Below the pieces are notes generated by a model. It did not search any database and was not told where the DNA came from. It saw nothing but the letters and a program-made list of their open reading frames with translations. Of a stretch of 64,000 nt of DNA, positions 8,569-18,200 are shown one piece after another. This DNA is from Fibrobacter succinogenes (lineage in GTDB: Bacteria; Fibrobacterota; Fibrobacteria; Fibrobacterales; Fibrobacteraceae), in assembly GCA_902756345.1 (NCBI GenBank), contig CACVQR010000006.1, positions 265,295 to 329,294 on the forward strand, written 5' to 3'. Position numbers and translations under genes: made by a program. Each line of letters begins with the position of its first letter. Position 1 is the stretch's first letter.

Positions 8569-9843
8569 CTAGCGGGAGTACACGGTCAACACATCGGGCC
8601 CAAGCATAAAGGATTCTCGGGCGACGAGGGCTGTGGGGAATTCCGGATAAGCAAGGCCGTCGGCGCCGCTGGATTCAAGCGCACGGTCGACCGCCGGGTC
8701 TGAGGATTGCCACAAATCGAGGCGGTTCCAGAGGCCGCATTTAAAGATTTCAGCCGCAAGGCGGGCACCCGGCTCAACCATGAGGCGGTGCATGCCGCGG
8801 GCAGAGAGATTTGCATGCATTTCGTGCCAGTTCGCAACGAAAGAGGCATTACTTAAAGCGACGACTTCAATTGCGAAATTTTCAGCAGCCGGCGCCTCCC
8901 CTGCATTCAATTTATCCAGCGCGGGCTGCGGCACGCATGTAAAGACAAGGGGTGCCTTGCCTTCTTCTACAGGCGCCTGAAACACGCGAAGGGTCGCTAC
9001 TTCATCAGCGCTAAATTCGTGATGCCCGGCCCAAATGATTTTCACGGGATTGTTCCCTTGGGCAAGGCGCACATCGAGCAAGGGATTATCGGCAAGTACG
9101 GTGCCTGCGCCCACAAGGATTGCATCGCTCATGGCGCGAAGTTCATGATTCCAGCAATTGGCGCCTTGAGCGGTGATTTTGAGCGGAGCATTACGCACAG
9201 TACCCTTTGCACCACTTACAACCGCCCCCATGTAGCCTTCTTGCGAAATGGCCGACTTGATTTCGACAAAGGTCGCCTTGTTGCGGACATAGAAATCGTA
9301 GGCTTCGAAGAAGCGTTCGATTTCGTGAAAGAGCATGCGGGCTTCGGCGATAGCCTCGGCGCGAGTTTCAGGCTCCCCCGCCATAGCAGCCGGATTGCCA
9401 GAAAGTACCTTGCAGCCGTCATGCGAGCAGGAATCGTCCCAGCCGGTATCGGCAACCGCACGCTCGCAAGCCTCCTCACCTTCGAAGACCTTGATTCCGG
9501 CTTCTTCTAAAATGCTACGGCTCTTGCCACGCACCAGCGGATTCGGGTCGGCATGCGCGAAGTAGACTTCCTTGATGCCGGCTTCGATGATTGCCTTTGT
9601 GCAGGGGGGCGTGCGGCCATAATGGCAGCAGGGTTCAAGAGTTACATAGATGGCCGCCCCGCGGGCGAGCTCGCCCGCGTCACGCAGCGCCATCACCTCG
9701 GCATGAGCATTCCCCGGGCGCTGTGTACGCCCCTTCCCGACAACGATTCCGTCTTTAACGACAACGGCACCTACGGCAGGATTCGGCCGGCTGATTCCGA
9801 CCGAAAATAGAGACTGCTCAAACGCGAGTTGCAGATAGTTCAT
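8569..9843 (-). CDS. ribD: Bifunctional riboflavin biosynthesis protein RibD (deaminase/reductase)
   Basis: A 424-residue enzyme for two successive steps of riboflavin synthesis: deamination of the pyrimidine intermediate, then reduction of its ribosyl side chain. The N-terminal deaminase has the zinc site HAEVMAL with PCCHYGRTPPC. The C-terminal reductase domain begins around residue 200 (KSAISQEGYMGAV) and contains SDAILVGAGTVLADNP. An insert of about 60 residues separates the domains. A longer reading frame starts at 9882, but its extra residues are encoded by the intergenic repeat text GCAGTAGGCAGAG, so the ATG at 9843 (MNYLQLAFEQ) is chosen. No other riboflavin gene is nearby. Confidence 0.95.
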   Translation of the reverse strand: MNYLQLAFEQSLFSVGISRPNPAVGAVVVKDGIVVGKGRTQRPGNAHAEVMALRDAGELARGAAIYVTLEPCCHYGRTPPCTKAIIEAGIKEVYFAHADPNPLVRGKSRSILEEAGIKVFEGEEACERAVADTGWDDSCSHDGCKVLSGNPAAMAGEPETRAEAIAEARMLFHEIERFFEAYDFYVRNKATFVEIKSAISQEGYMGAVVSGAKGTVRNAPLKITAQGANCWNHELRAMSDAILVGAGTVLADNPLLDVRLAQGNNPVKIIWAGHHEFSADEVATLRVFQAPVEEGKAPLVFTCVPQPALDKLNAGEAPAAENFAIEVVALSNASFVANWHEMHANLSARGMHRLMVEPGARLAAEIFKCGLWNRLDLWQSSDPAVDRALESSGADGLAYPEFPTALVARESFMLGPDVLTVYSR

Positions 9844-9913
9844 ACGAGTTTGCAGTAGGCAGAGCGCAGTCGGCAGAACCAAGTTCTGCAGAGCAGCGAT
9901 CTAAGTTCTATTC

Positions 9914-10363
9914 CTACTTCTTCGGGTATGCGAGGAAGCCTCCGATAACATTATACACGCGGGTATAGCCTTGGTCCATCAGATACTTGCTAGCGGCTTC
10001 GCTACGACGACCGGAACGGCAGTAAATCAGCAAGTCCTTGTCCTTCGGGAGTTCGCCAATGCGCTGCTTGAGTTCGCTCAGCGGAATGTTCAATGCGTGC
10101 GGAGCGAAGCCTTCGTTCAATTCAGGTGCATTACGCACGTCCACATAAATGGCGCCATTGGCATTCATTTCAATAGCCTTGTCCCAGTCAACCGACTGCA
10201 CACCGGCACGCACGGCCACTTCGGACGGAGCCGGAGCCTTCTTGGCAACGGGCTGTTCCGCAGCCGGAGCCGGTTTGGCCTGTTCAACAGCGGCATCTTT
10301 CTTTTCTTCACAGCCTGCGAAAATAAACATTGAGGCCACGGCAATCATCATTAACTTTTTCAT
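9914..10363 (-). CDS. Rhodanese-domain lipoprotein
   Basis: A 149-residue lipoprotein. The signal peptide ends in the lipobox FAGC, followed by a charged and Ala/Pro-rich linker and then a single rhodanese domain (about residues 50-149) with the active-site loop CRSGRRS. Rhodaneses move sulfur as a persulfide on this Cys; the substrate of this periplasmic or surface version is unknown. Its start overlaps the stop of the PAS-protein gene by 4 nt (ATGA), so it is the last gene of the operon that starts at 13230. Confidence 0.9.
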   Translation of the reverse strand: MKKLMMIAVASMFIFAGCEEKKDAAVEQAKPAPAAEQPVAKKAPAPSEVAVRAGVQSVDWDKAIEMNANGAIYVDVRNAPELNEGFAPHALNIPLSELKQRIGELPKDKDLLIYCRSGRRSEAASKYLMDQGYTRVYNVIGGFLAYPKK

Positions 10364-11625
10364 TTTTTCTCCAGAGTTAAATTATTGGCTACATTGAAAT
10401 CGTTTTCATCCAATTGCATGTACACTCCAAGCACACAGTGGGTAAAACCGTCTTCGCGCTTGAGGGGTATAGCATTAAACCAAAGCAGGCGTTTGCCTAC
10501 ACCGAAAGCGCCCTTCCAGGATTTAGAAAGGCCCTTTTCAAAAACTTCCGAAACCACACCGTGAAACAGCGAGAAATAACGCGGACGCACCACCTCGAGC
10601 AGCCGTTTGCCTTCGATTTTTTCGGGATCGGGACTTCCGAACGCGAGCGAAAAAGCCTGGTTACAGCCGCGGACTTTATAGTCTCTATCTATCCAGAACA
10701 TGCGAATATCGGGGAACGCAAGAGCAGACATCTGTAGGGACTCACTCATATCAGCCCCTTCGACGACCGGATTTTCAAGTTGCATGTCTAGGCGGCGAGC
10801 CAAACCGCGGAAAACGATTTTCGCATTTTCTTCGGTATAGAGGCGCCCGCAAAAGGCATACCAGTCCAGTTTGCCGTTTTCGCCTTGCAGGCGCAAACGC
10901 ACTCCGCGATTTTCGCTCAAATTTTGGCCCTTGGCGCGGAATTCCACAATGCGAGCATTTAAATGCTTGTCAAAGAAGGCGTAATCGTCTTCGGGCATCA
11001 TCGTGCGAATATCCTGAACACCCTGGGTTCTCGGAATGGCACGCCCTTCGTCATCGACTAGCGGAGTCAAGAATGTAAATGTACGGGTATCGACATCCAT
11101 GGACCACAAAAAGTCGCCTGTATTCTGCAAAAGCATATCGACTTTTTCTTTCAATTCATCGCGCTGGGTTCTGGATTCCACGTCCAGCGTCACATTCTTG
11201 AGCAAAAGCACCATATGGACATCGACCCCCTGCTTTTGCATGCTGGCGCGGATTTCGTACCAGTTCAAGCCGTCACCGGAATCCTGCGAAAAGACGAACG
11301 GAATATCGGGGTAAGCGTCCAGGCCTTTGACGTATTCCAGGAATCGCTTGTATTCGGCCGCCGAAAAAATCTTCTTGAAGGATTTCTGGCGCAAAATGGA
11401 ATTGTAAAGCGGATCCGAAATATAGGTCGGGGTAGCATCGATCACGCGACCTTCTTTAGAAACGATTACCAGAAAATCGCCCAAATAGTTCGAAAAAACG
11501 GAATAGATCTTTTGCTTGTTCAATAAGTCCCTAATTAAAAGGACGACAATCACAAACGCCGTGATTACCAGGAAACAGACAAATGATACTGCAATTAAAA
11601 GACCTACAGAAACCTGCATATTCAT
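10360..11625 (-). CDS. Membrane-anchored multi-PAS sensor protein without output domain
   Basis: A 421-residue protein with one N-terminal membrane helix (residues about 7-32) followed by three PAS-like modules: SNYLGDFLVIVSKEGRVIDA, then LLQNTGDFLWSMDVDTRTF, then MFWIDRDYKVRGCNQAFSLA. No histidine kinase, GGDEF, EAL or HTH domain follows, so it would have to signal through a partner. Four-nucleotide overlaps on both sides tie it to a barrel protein and a rhodanese lipoprotein. PAS modules bind small ligands or cofactors; none can be named from the sequence. Confidence 0.75.
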   Translation of the reverse strand: MNMQVSVGLLIAVSFVCFLVITAFVIVVLLIRDLLNKQKIYSVFSNYLGDFLVIVSKEGRVIDATPTYISDPLYNSILRQKSFKKIFSAAEYKRFLEYVKGLDAYPDIPFVFSQDSGDGLNWYEIRASMQKQGVDVHMVLLLKNVTLDVESRTQRDELKEKVDMLLQNTGDFLWSMDVDTRTFTFLTPLVDDEGRAIPRTQGVQDIRTMMPEDDYAFFDKHLNARIVEFRAKGQNLSENRGVRLRLQGENGKLDWYAFCGRLYTEENAKIVFRGLARRLDMQLENPVVEGADMSESLQMSALAFPDIRMFWIDRDYKVRGCNQAFSLAFGSPDPEKIEGKRLLEVVRPRYFSLFHGVVSEVFEKGLSKSWKGAFGVGKRLLWFNAIPLKREDGFTHCVLGVYMQLDENDFNVANNLTLEKK

Positions 11626-12389
11626 AATATAGTCTTTTTTCGAACCGATTTAGCAGCCGTAAAGCCAAACCAATCCCATATAGAGCGGGCATTGCCGTAC
11701 GCCCCCGAAAATTGCCACGTTCCAAAGGTAAACCCCATCGAAACGGACACCGCAAATTCCGGAAAGCGGTAAGCGGAAAGGACAAACGCATGCGCAAAGT
11801 TTAGGGAATGGCCGATATCGATTGAGGTCCCGTCGTACTCGATAAACGCCCCGAATCGTTCTCCCTGAAACCGGATAGCGACCGCATAATCCAAGTCATA
11901 AAACGAACGGTGATTGACAAGGGCCGTCATCATCGAAAACGACAACGGATTTTTCAAGAAAGCAAGCCCCGCCTTGTAACGGTTCATCGTCCAGTTTTCC
12001 CTAGAAAACCTGTCCCCCGGAATCCAATCGACGGATAACCCATAGCCCACTCCCCCGACGATCCAGGATTTCGCCACCGAAAGATTCCATTCGGAATAAA
12101 CCTGCCTGTACAGGGAATCCATTTCTAGGTACGAACTGAAAAATGCCAGCCGGTAATCGCGAAGGAGGCCGAGTTCGCCTGCGGCACCCGCCACCTGCAA
12201 GGAGGCCTCGCCCACTTGCGCATAGGCAAGCCCAAAACCGGGTGCCGCGATTCTTGCCGGGCTCGATTTGTACCCGGGAAGCCCTGAAAGGGCTAGCGAA
12301 CCGCCCGGATTTTGGACAAATTCTCCAGGGAAGTCCATGGCACGGGCAAGGCTCGCGAGACACACTATTAGTAATGCCAACCCACGCAT
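11622..12389 (-). CDS. Predicted outer-membrane beta-barrel protein of unknown function
   Basis: A 255-residue protein with a signal peptide (MRGLALLIVCLASLARA) and repeated short amphipathic strands rich in aromatic residues, such as YRLAFFSSYLEM and FAVSVSMGFTFGTW, typical of small outer-membrane barrels. I do not recognise a named family. It is the second gene of a four-gene operon: it starts 1 nt after the lamin-tail protein stop and its stop overlaps the PAS gene start by 4 nt. Confidence 0.6.
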   Translation of the reverse strand: MRGLALLIVCLASLARAMDFPGEFVQNPGGSLALSGLPGYKSSPARIAAPGFGLAYAQVGEASLQVAGAAGELGLLRDYRLAFFSSYLEMDSLYRQVYSEWNLSVAKSWIVGGVGYGLSVDWIPGDRFSRENWTMNRYKAGLAFLKNPLSFSMMTALVNHRSFYDLDYAVAIRFQGERFGAFIEYDGTSIDIGHSLNFAHAFVLSAYRFPEFAVSVSMGFTFGTWQFSGAYGNARSIWDWFGFTAAKSVRKKTIL

Positions 12390-12390
12390 G

Positions 12391-13230
12391 CTACGGCCTC
12401 ACCAAGATTCCGACCAATTGCTCGTAGCGACCCGAGGCAAGCGCGATATAGGCAACGCCTATACCCACAAGGCGGTCAAGCGGCACATTGACCCAGACGT
12501 TGGAATTCGCGGGCACGGTCGTTTTCCACTGTTCGCGGCCGGCCGAATCCAGCAGCCGAAGTGCGACCGGGAATTCACTTTCAACATAGACCCGGAGTGG
12601 AGTCTTGTTTGCCCGAAGCACGCGCGTCGATAGCCGGAATGTAAAAGGAGCCTGGCTACCGGATTGCGTTTTCTCGCCTTTGTCTGCGGACCCACTCAAA
12701 AGAATGCTCCGGTCCAAGTCGCGGGCGCTCTGGTAGCCCGGCGTATTTTCGGCCCGGCCCGTCTGCGGGTTAAATCCCGAAGGGCATGCGACAGTCGACT
12801 TGTCCCAGGCGATACTATCGATGACGGTATCGCCCTTGCAAATGGCAAGTGACCCCGCCGTGTTGTTCAAGTAGCCCATGGCATATTGAATCAACCGCAC
12901 ATCCTTGAACCCGAGATATTCGCGAAGCAGGAGCGTGTCGCGGGTGAAAAGGACTGTTTCGTAAGGGGCAATGGTGTCGCGCCGGGTCTTTGCCCTGCCT
13001 TGACTTGCGCCCCAGTTCTTGGCGCGGTTGCAAAAGCGGTAATCCCCTACCGGGAGCGGACGCCCCGAAGCGTTATAGACTTCGACCCATTCCGGTTCGG
13101 GTTCTGCAGGGCAATGGTGAACCTCGGTAAAGTAGAGATCCGGGGTTTCGGCCGCCCGGGCCAAACCGAAAAAGAAAAACATCACGCCCCAAAGAAGCGT
13201 GTACAAACGCAAAACTGCATTCTGATTCAT
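12391..13230 (-). CDS. Secreted lamin-tail-domain protein
   Basis: A 279-residue exported protein. After the signal peptide the region from LYFTEVHHCPAEPEPEWVEV through YRFCNRAKNWG and SIAWDKSTVACPSGF matches the lamin-tail (LTD) fold, with the typical E-W-x-E-x-Y-N start and the ending GRAENTPGYQS. LTD domains in bacterial secreted proteins are thought to bind surfaces or nucleic acid. A beta-rich C-terminal segment of about 90 residues follows. A longer frame begins with TTG at 13266, but the ATG at 13230 has a strong ribosome site (AGGGGGT) and the signal peptide directly after it. First gene of the operon with the barrel, PAS and rhodanese genes. Confidence 0.75.
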   Translation of the reverse strand: MNQNAVLRLYTLLWGVMFFFFGLARAAETPDLYFTEVHHCPAEPEPEWVEVYNASGRPLPVGDYRFCNRAKNWGASQGRAKTRRDTIAPYETVLFTRDTLLLREYLGFKDVRLIQYAMGYLNNTAGSLAICKGDTVIDSIAWDKSTVACPSGFNPQTGRAENTPGYQSARDLDRSILLSGSADKGEKTQSGSQAPFTFRLSTRVLRANKTPLRVYVESEFPVALRLLDSAGREQWKTTVPANSNVWVNVPLDRLVGIGVAYIALASGRYEQLVGILVRP

Positions 13231-13306
13231 GAGACCCCCTAGGGGGTTGCTGCCCTTAGCCGACAAGCGGCGCCATATTCTAGGAGCAGGGTGTTACCCG
13301 GGACCG

Positions 13307-14287
13307 TCAGTCAACGGTATATTCGTTGGGCAACATATAGGCAAGCGGGTTCACCGGGCTATTACGGACCCAGACCTCGTAATGGAGGTGCGGACCCACG
13401 GAGCGGCCGGTATTACCCATATAACCAATCACCTGGTAGCGGTGCAAGTACTGGCCCGGATGCACAATAGACAGCTGCATGTGACCGTAGCGTGTCTTGA
13501 TGCCGTTTCCATGGTCAATCGTTACAAAGTTACCGAAGGTCGAACTCAGCTGGGCGACTTCCACCACACCATCAGCGGGGGCATAAATCGGGGTCCAGCG
13601 TTCGTTCGCAATATCCACACCCTGGTGCATTTTGCCGACTTCACCCGTCACCGGATGGATACGGGGGCCGAAAGCCGAAGCGTAGCGGCCGTTAGTCGGA
13701 GAAATGGACGGAATAAAGCGCCACATGTAGTGCTTCTGGTCCATGAACTTGTTCAGGGTACGGAAAGACGAGTCATTGTTCGCAAGTTTGCCCTGGATAC
13801 GTTCGGCAGTTTCATTCAAAATGGACATGCGTTCGTAAACCGGAGATGTCTTGCGAAGCAAAAGGGAGTTCGGGCTTACAGAACCTCCGGTACCGAGTTC
13901 GCGGGAACCCTTGTCCTGGGTCGGCAGTCCAAAGCTTGCGTAAAGGCGGTTTTCGTCGGAGAAGAAAGAAGCCGTGGTGTTCGACAGGTAGTCGAGGGTC
14001 CCCTGAATCTGGGACATTTCCTTGTCAAGTTTCTGGCGTTCGTTCAACTGGTGGTTCAGGACGCCATCGTAAATCGTGGTCGAGACCATCTGGACGATAA
14101 ACAACAATACACCAATCGCAACAAAGATCCGAAGCACGGGCCATGCCTTGAAAAGGAACACCGGCATGTGGACGGTCATCGACTTCGAGGAGTTCTGGAA
14201 GTGTATGGTTGTCTTATAAAAATTCACGGGCGAAAAGATAGTAAAAAGGTCTTGTGTGGCAATGTAAAATAGTGTGATGCGAAGCAC
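13307..14287 (-). CDS. M23-family (LytM-type) peptidoglycan endopeptidase, membrane-anchored
   Basis: Up to 326 residues. A membrane helix (about residues 48-70) is followed by a coiled coil (LNERQKLDKEMSQIQGTLDY) and a C-terminal M23 domain with zinc ligands in HQGVDI and HLHYEV. Such enzymes cleave peptide crosslinks in the wall, or, if degenerate, activate amidases; here the metal ligands are intact. The start is uncertain: the first in-frame codon is at 14287, a GTG lies near residue 21 and another ATG (MTVHMPVF) is at 14179. None has a clear ribosome site. The 14179 start would keep the membrane helix and may be the real one. Confidence 0.88.
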   Translation of the reverse strand: MLRITLFYIATQDLFTIFSPVNFYKTTIHFQNSSKSMTVHMPVFLFKAWPVLRIFVAIGVLLFIVQMVSTTIYDGVLNHQLNERQKLDKEMSQIQGTLDYLSNTTASFFSDENRLYASFGLPTQDKGSRELGTGGSVSPNSLLLRKTSPVYERMSILNETAERIQGKLANNDSSFRTLNKFMDQKHYMWRFIPSISPTNGRYASAFGPRIHPVTGEVGKMHQGVDIANERWTPIYAPADGVVEVAQLSSTFGNFVTIDHGNGIKTRYGHMQLSIVHPGQYLHRYQVIGYMGNTGRSVGPHLHYEVWVRNSPVNPLAYMLPNEYTVD

Positions 14288-14368
14288 TCAACGGCCAAAG
14301 CGTTTCAAAAACGCCATTTTTAGGCTAAAAACGGCAAAAAAGCGACTTTTCCGGAATAAAAAAGTAAC

Positions 14369-14402
14369 TTTACACGGGGTGTAAAAACAGACGTTTTTAC
14401 AC
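14369..14402 (-). terminator. Overlapping alternative hairpins after the Nif3-like gene
   Basis: GTGTAAAAAC (14379-14388) can pair with GTTTTTACAC (14393-14402) as a perfect 10-bp stem with loop AGAC. Its first seven bases can instead pair with TTTACAC (14369-14375). The two hairpins exclude each other. On the minus strand the second is followed by GTTACTTTTTT, so it may terminate the Nif3-like mRNA, whose stop codon lies inside the first. Confidence 0.5.
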
Positions 14403-15161
14403 TTCATTATCAATGTCGACAAAGGAGGACGGGATACCCAGCTCGGTCTGGATTTTGGCAGCGAGGGCCCGAACGCCGAAGATTTCGGTACGGTGATGAC
14501 CGCAGCTGAGCAGGTTGAAACCCATTTCTTCGCAGGCGATAGGAACGGCTTCCTTGATTTCGCCAGTCACGAAAGCATCGCAACCGAGAGCGATTGCCTC
14601 TTCAATAGCAGGAGCCCCTGCCGAGCCGCTGCAGACGGCGAGCTTTTTAATGGACGGCTTGCCATACATCAGGGAATGTTGCACGCCATGTTCGAACACG
14701 CCGCAAGCCAGTTCTTCAAATGCTTCGCGGGAAACAGGTTCGAAAAACTCGCCCACGACTCCGATGGTGCGCTCGCCTTCCCGCAGGAACCCTTCCACAT
14801 TTTGGAGTCCGAAAGCGTTGGCTATCAAGATGTTATTCCCCACTTCCATGTGGCCGTCGAGCGGCAAGTGAAAGCCGTAAAGCGAGATTCCGTTCTGCAT
14901 GAGCCGACGCATGCGTTCGCCGAACTTGCCCACGAGCACGCGGTTTTCGCCATTCCAGAATCCATTCGGGTGATGCACGATAATGCAGTCGGCCTTGTTT
15001 TCGATGGCGGCATCGATCAGGCGGTCGCGGAAAGAGACCCCCGTAACGATTCGGCTGACTTTGTCGGATGCTTCGACGCAAAGACCGTCGACGCAGTAAT
15101 CCTTGAACATCTTCGGTTCAAGCAAGTTGTCTAGCCATGTCGAGAATTCGGAAAGTTGCAT
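14397..15161 (-). CDS. Nif3-like dinuclear metal-centre protein (DUF34/NIF3 family)
   Basis: A 254-residue protein of the widespread NIF3/DUF34 family. It has the expected metal-binding histidines: IVHHPNGFW near residue 62, GFHLPLDGH near 97-105, and LLSCGHHRTE near the end. The HLPLD and GHHRTE blocks are family hallmarks. The biochemical role is not settled; metal-dependent hydrolase and metal-insertion roles have been proposed for relatives. It lies 53 nt downstream of hrpA on the same strand, and its 3' end overlaps a pair of inverted repeats. Confidence 0.85.
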   Translation of the reverse strand: MQLSEFSTWLDNLLEPKMFKDYCVDGLCVEASDKVSRIVTGVSFRDRLIDAAIENKADCIIVHHPNGFWNGENRVLVGKFGERMRRLMQNGISLYGFHLPLDGHMEVGNNILIANAFGLQNVEGFLREGERTIGVVGEFFEPVSREAFEELACGVFEHGVQHSLMYGKPSIKKLAVCSGSAGAPAIEEAIALGCDAFVTGEIKEAVPIACEEMGFNLLSCGHHRTEIFGVRALAAKIQTELGIPSSFVDIDNEV

Positions 15162-15214
15162 CGGGGACCTCTTTTTGCCTAAAATATAAATATCGAATCA
15201 GAAAGTCGCGGGCA

Positions 15215-18200
15215 CTAGAGCCGCCCAAACCGGCCCTTGAGTTTGGCGAGGGCATCGACTTCAATCACGTCTTCGGAATCGTCGCCCTTGCGCTTGAACT
15301 TGAGGACTTCGAAGCCCTCGAGCAGGGCGTTTGCCTGCAAGTATAGTTCCGGATATTCAGGATCGTCTTGCGAGAGGCGCTCCATTTTCGAAAGCAAGTC
15401 ACGGGCGTTTTTGAGCTCGTGGTCCTTCATGAAGCGGGCCTTGAGGTAGGGCCGGAACTTTTCGCGGAGGGCCTTGACCGAAAGGTCTGGGCGGTCCGCA
15501 GACTGAGGCGTGACGACGGAAATACGGCTGTTCTGGCCTTCAGGAGCACCGATTTGCGAGGCATACGCGCCAGCAAGCGCTGAAATTCGTTCAAAAAGCG
15601 TGTTCTCGGGGCCATCAGGCGAATAAAGCTCGATGATTTTGGCAATGAACTTGTGACTTGCAGTCAGGGCCGCGATGGCGTCGCGGGCATGGTCGCCACC
15701 TTGGCGCATGGCGACCGAGAATTCGCGGAGAATGTCCCAATACTTTACGAACACCTCGGCACCGAGAAGCGCCGACTCGTACGTGGCACGCACCAGGGCG
15801 AGGCGAACTTCGTCATCTTCGCTGCGCGAGGTCGCCGCGAGATTCTTGAAATCGTTGATTTTCTTGCCGCGGGAAAATTCCAGGCCGGTAAAGCGTACGC
15901 AGCGGTTCGCATCCAGATGGTCGGCGACGAGTGATTTGAGAGCCCAAACTTTGAGCGCTGTCTTGAATCCGTCAGCATATAGGCCGCCGGTTTCGAGCAG
16001 GTTCAGACGATCGGTAATGAGAGCGGAATCCGCGTTCTCGGTGTCAGGAGTCGCTTGGCACTCCACACGCTTGCGGAAGTCCTGCCAGAAAGCAGATTCT
16101 TCAGCGGTCATCAGGGCCGATTCACCGAGGCGCCAACCGAAGCGCATACTGCCGAGCGCAAAATCGATGCCGAAGGTCACCACAATCGGGCGGACTGCAG
16201 CGAACAAATTGAAACTACCCCATTCCGGATTAAGCTCGACGGCGAATTTTTCCGGAAAACCTTGCTTAAAGATTTTGGCATGCAGGCGCAGGTGGTTCTC
16301 TTTTTCGGGCGTCACCGTCGGAATATCGCAATCGATTTGCTTGATTCCGGCAAATACCTCGTACAGCGAGACCATGGGCGACTTGTGCGGAGCGGCCTTC
16401 AGACGATCACAAAACGCGTCGTCGATAAAGGTCCGACGATTTTCGAGCTGTTTTTTTGCGGCCTTGGGCATTTCGCGCACGATGGATTCAATCATCCACT
16501 CGCGCCACTGGTGGATCGAAAGCGCAAGTTTCGCAGGAGTCAGTTGCGGAATCAAGTCGTAAGGCAGGTGGAGAGTAATGCCGTCGTATTCCTTGGTCGC
16601 GTCAAAAACCATCTCGCCCGTAACCATGCGGCTAGAACCGTCGAGTCCTTCAATGCGGAACTGCTCGAGGGAACCGCCGAGAGTGGGCTCGAGGTCGGCG
16701 CGTTGCGCCTTTGAGGTATGGGGTTTGAGGTTCGAGTTTCGGGTCAAAAAATCGCCCAATGTATTTCGACCTCTCTCGTCTCTCGTCTGTAGGGCTGCGC
16801 CCGTTCTCTCGTCTAACTGCTCCAGCCAAAATTTCGCATCAAATTTCAGGAACTGGTCGGTGTACTCCCGAATGTAATCCTTGAGCGTCTTGATGGAATT
16901 GACCCGCGGAGCAATGCGCACGTAGTAATCCACCAGGGCGTCTTCGCTGGGAGCAAGCCCGAATTGGCGCTTGCGGGCCTCAAGCCCATGCAGGTCTTCG
17001 ACGACGCGCTCGTTGTGGGTCATGAAGGCGAAGGGGCGGGCCATTTGCCCAAGCACCACGGCCTCGCGCCAGAAAATCTCGGCACACTCGTCCGGGTTCA
17101 CGCGGGCGTAATCCACCCGGTGCCCGCGACTGATCACAAGCCCCCTGAAGCTCACTTCTTCGACGGCCTCGACAAAGCCGCGTTCCTGATTCCAGGTCGG
17201 CATAAACCAGCGGCGGGTACAGAAGGGTTCTGCCACCTGCATAATCCATTCAGGCTTGATTTCGGCACCCTTGTTCAAAAAAATGCGGCTTGTTTCGCGG
17301 ACTTCGGCGCTAAAGAGCCATTCCACACTCTTGCCATACAAATCGCTGCCGGGGAACACATGCGTTTCGCGGCCGCTCACCAGTCGGTAGCAGCCGTTTT
17401 CGATATCGCGGCGGGCAATGCCACCCAAGAATCCTGAAAGAAGGGCGACATGCAGGTTGTCAGCGTGGAAGCTATCGAGTGGGCAGACGCGATTTTCATA
17501 TTTCACGTCGAGGATACGACCGAATTGCTCGTACAAATCAATCCATTCGCGGCAACGCAAAAAATGCAGGCTGAACTTGTCGCAATACTTGCGCAACTTG
17601 TTCCACGATTTTCCGTCCCATTCGGCGCAGAAACCATTCCACATGCAAATGTAGGTGAGAAAGTCACTCTTGTGGCCCGCAAACTTGCGGTGCAGCTGAC
17701 GGATTCGGGTGCGCTCAGGCTCTTCGCTCGGCACCACGCGCGGGTCCTGGATGCTAAGGGCCGAGCAGACGATGAGCGCCGGCTGCAAGACGCCCGCTTC
17801 TCGGGCCCGCAAAAGCACCGCCGAGAGTGCCACGTCCATAGGCAAGCGAGTCATTTCGCGTCCAAGCTTCGTCACATGGCCGCTGGAATTGTCCGCAGTC
17901 AACGCGCCGAGTTCGAAAAGCGTCTTGTACGCGCCGCGGAATGCCGAATGCGGCGGCGACTGCAGGAACGGGAAATTTTCGAGTTCAAGCCCGAGGCTTC
18001 TGAGTTGCAAAACGACGTTCGCGAGATTACTACGCCGGATTTCCGGCTCCGTAAACTCGTCTCGCTTCTCGAATTCTTCGGGCGAATAAAGTCGAATACA
18101 CACGCCAGGCTTTACACGCCCCGCGCGCCCTGTGCGCTGCCGCGCAGACGCTTTTGAAATTTCTTCGACCGGAAGCCCCTGGATACGCGACTGCGCGTTG

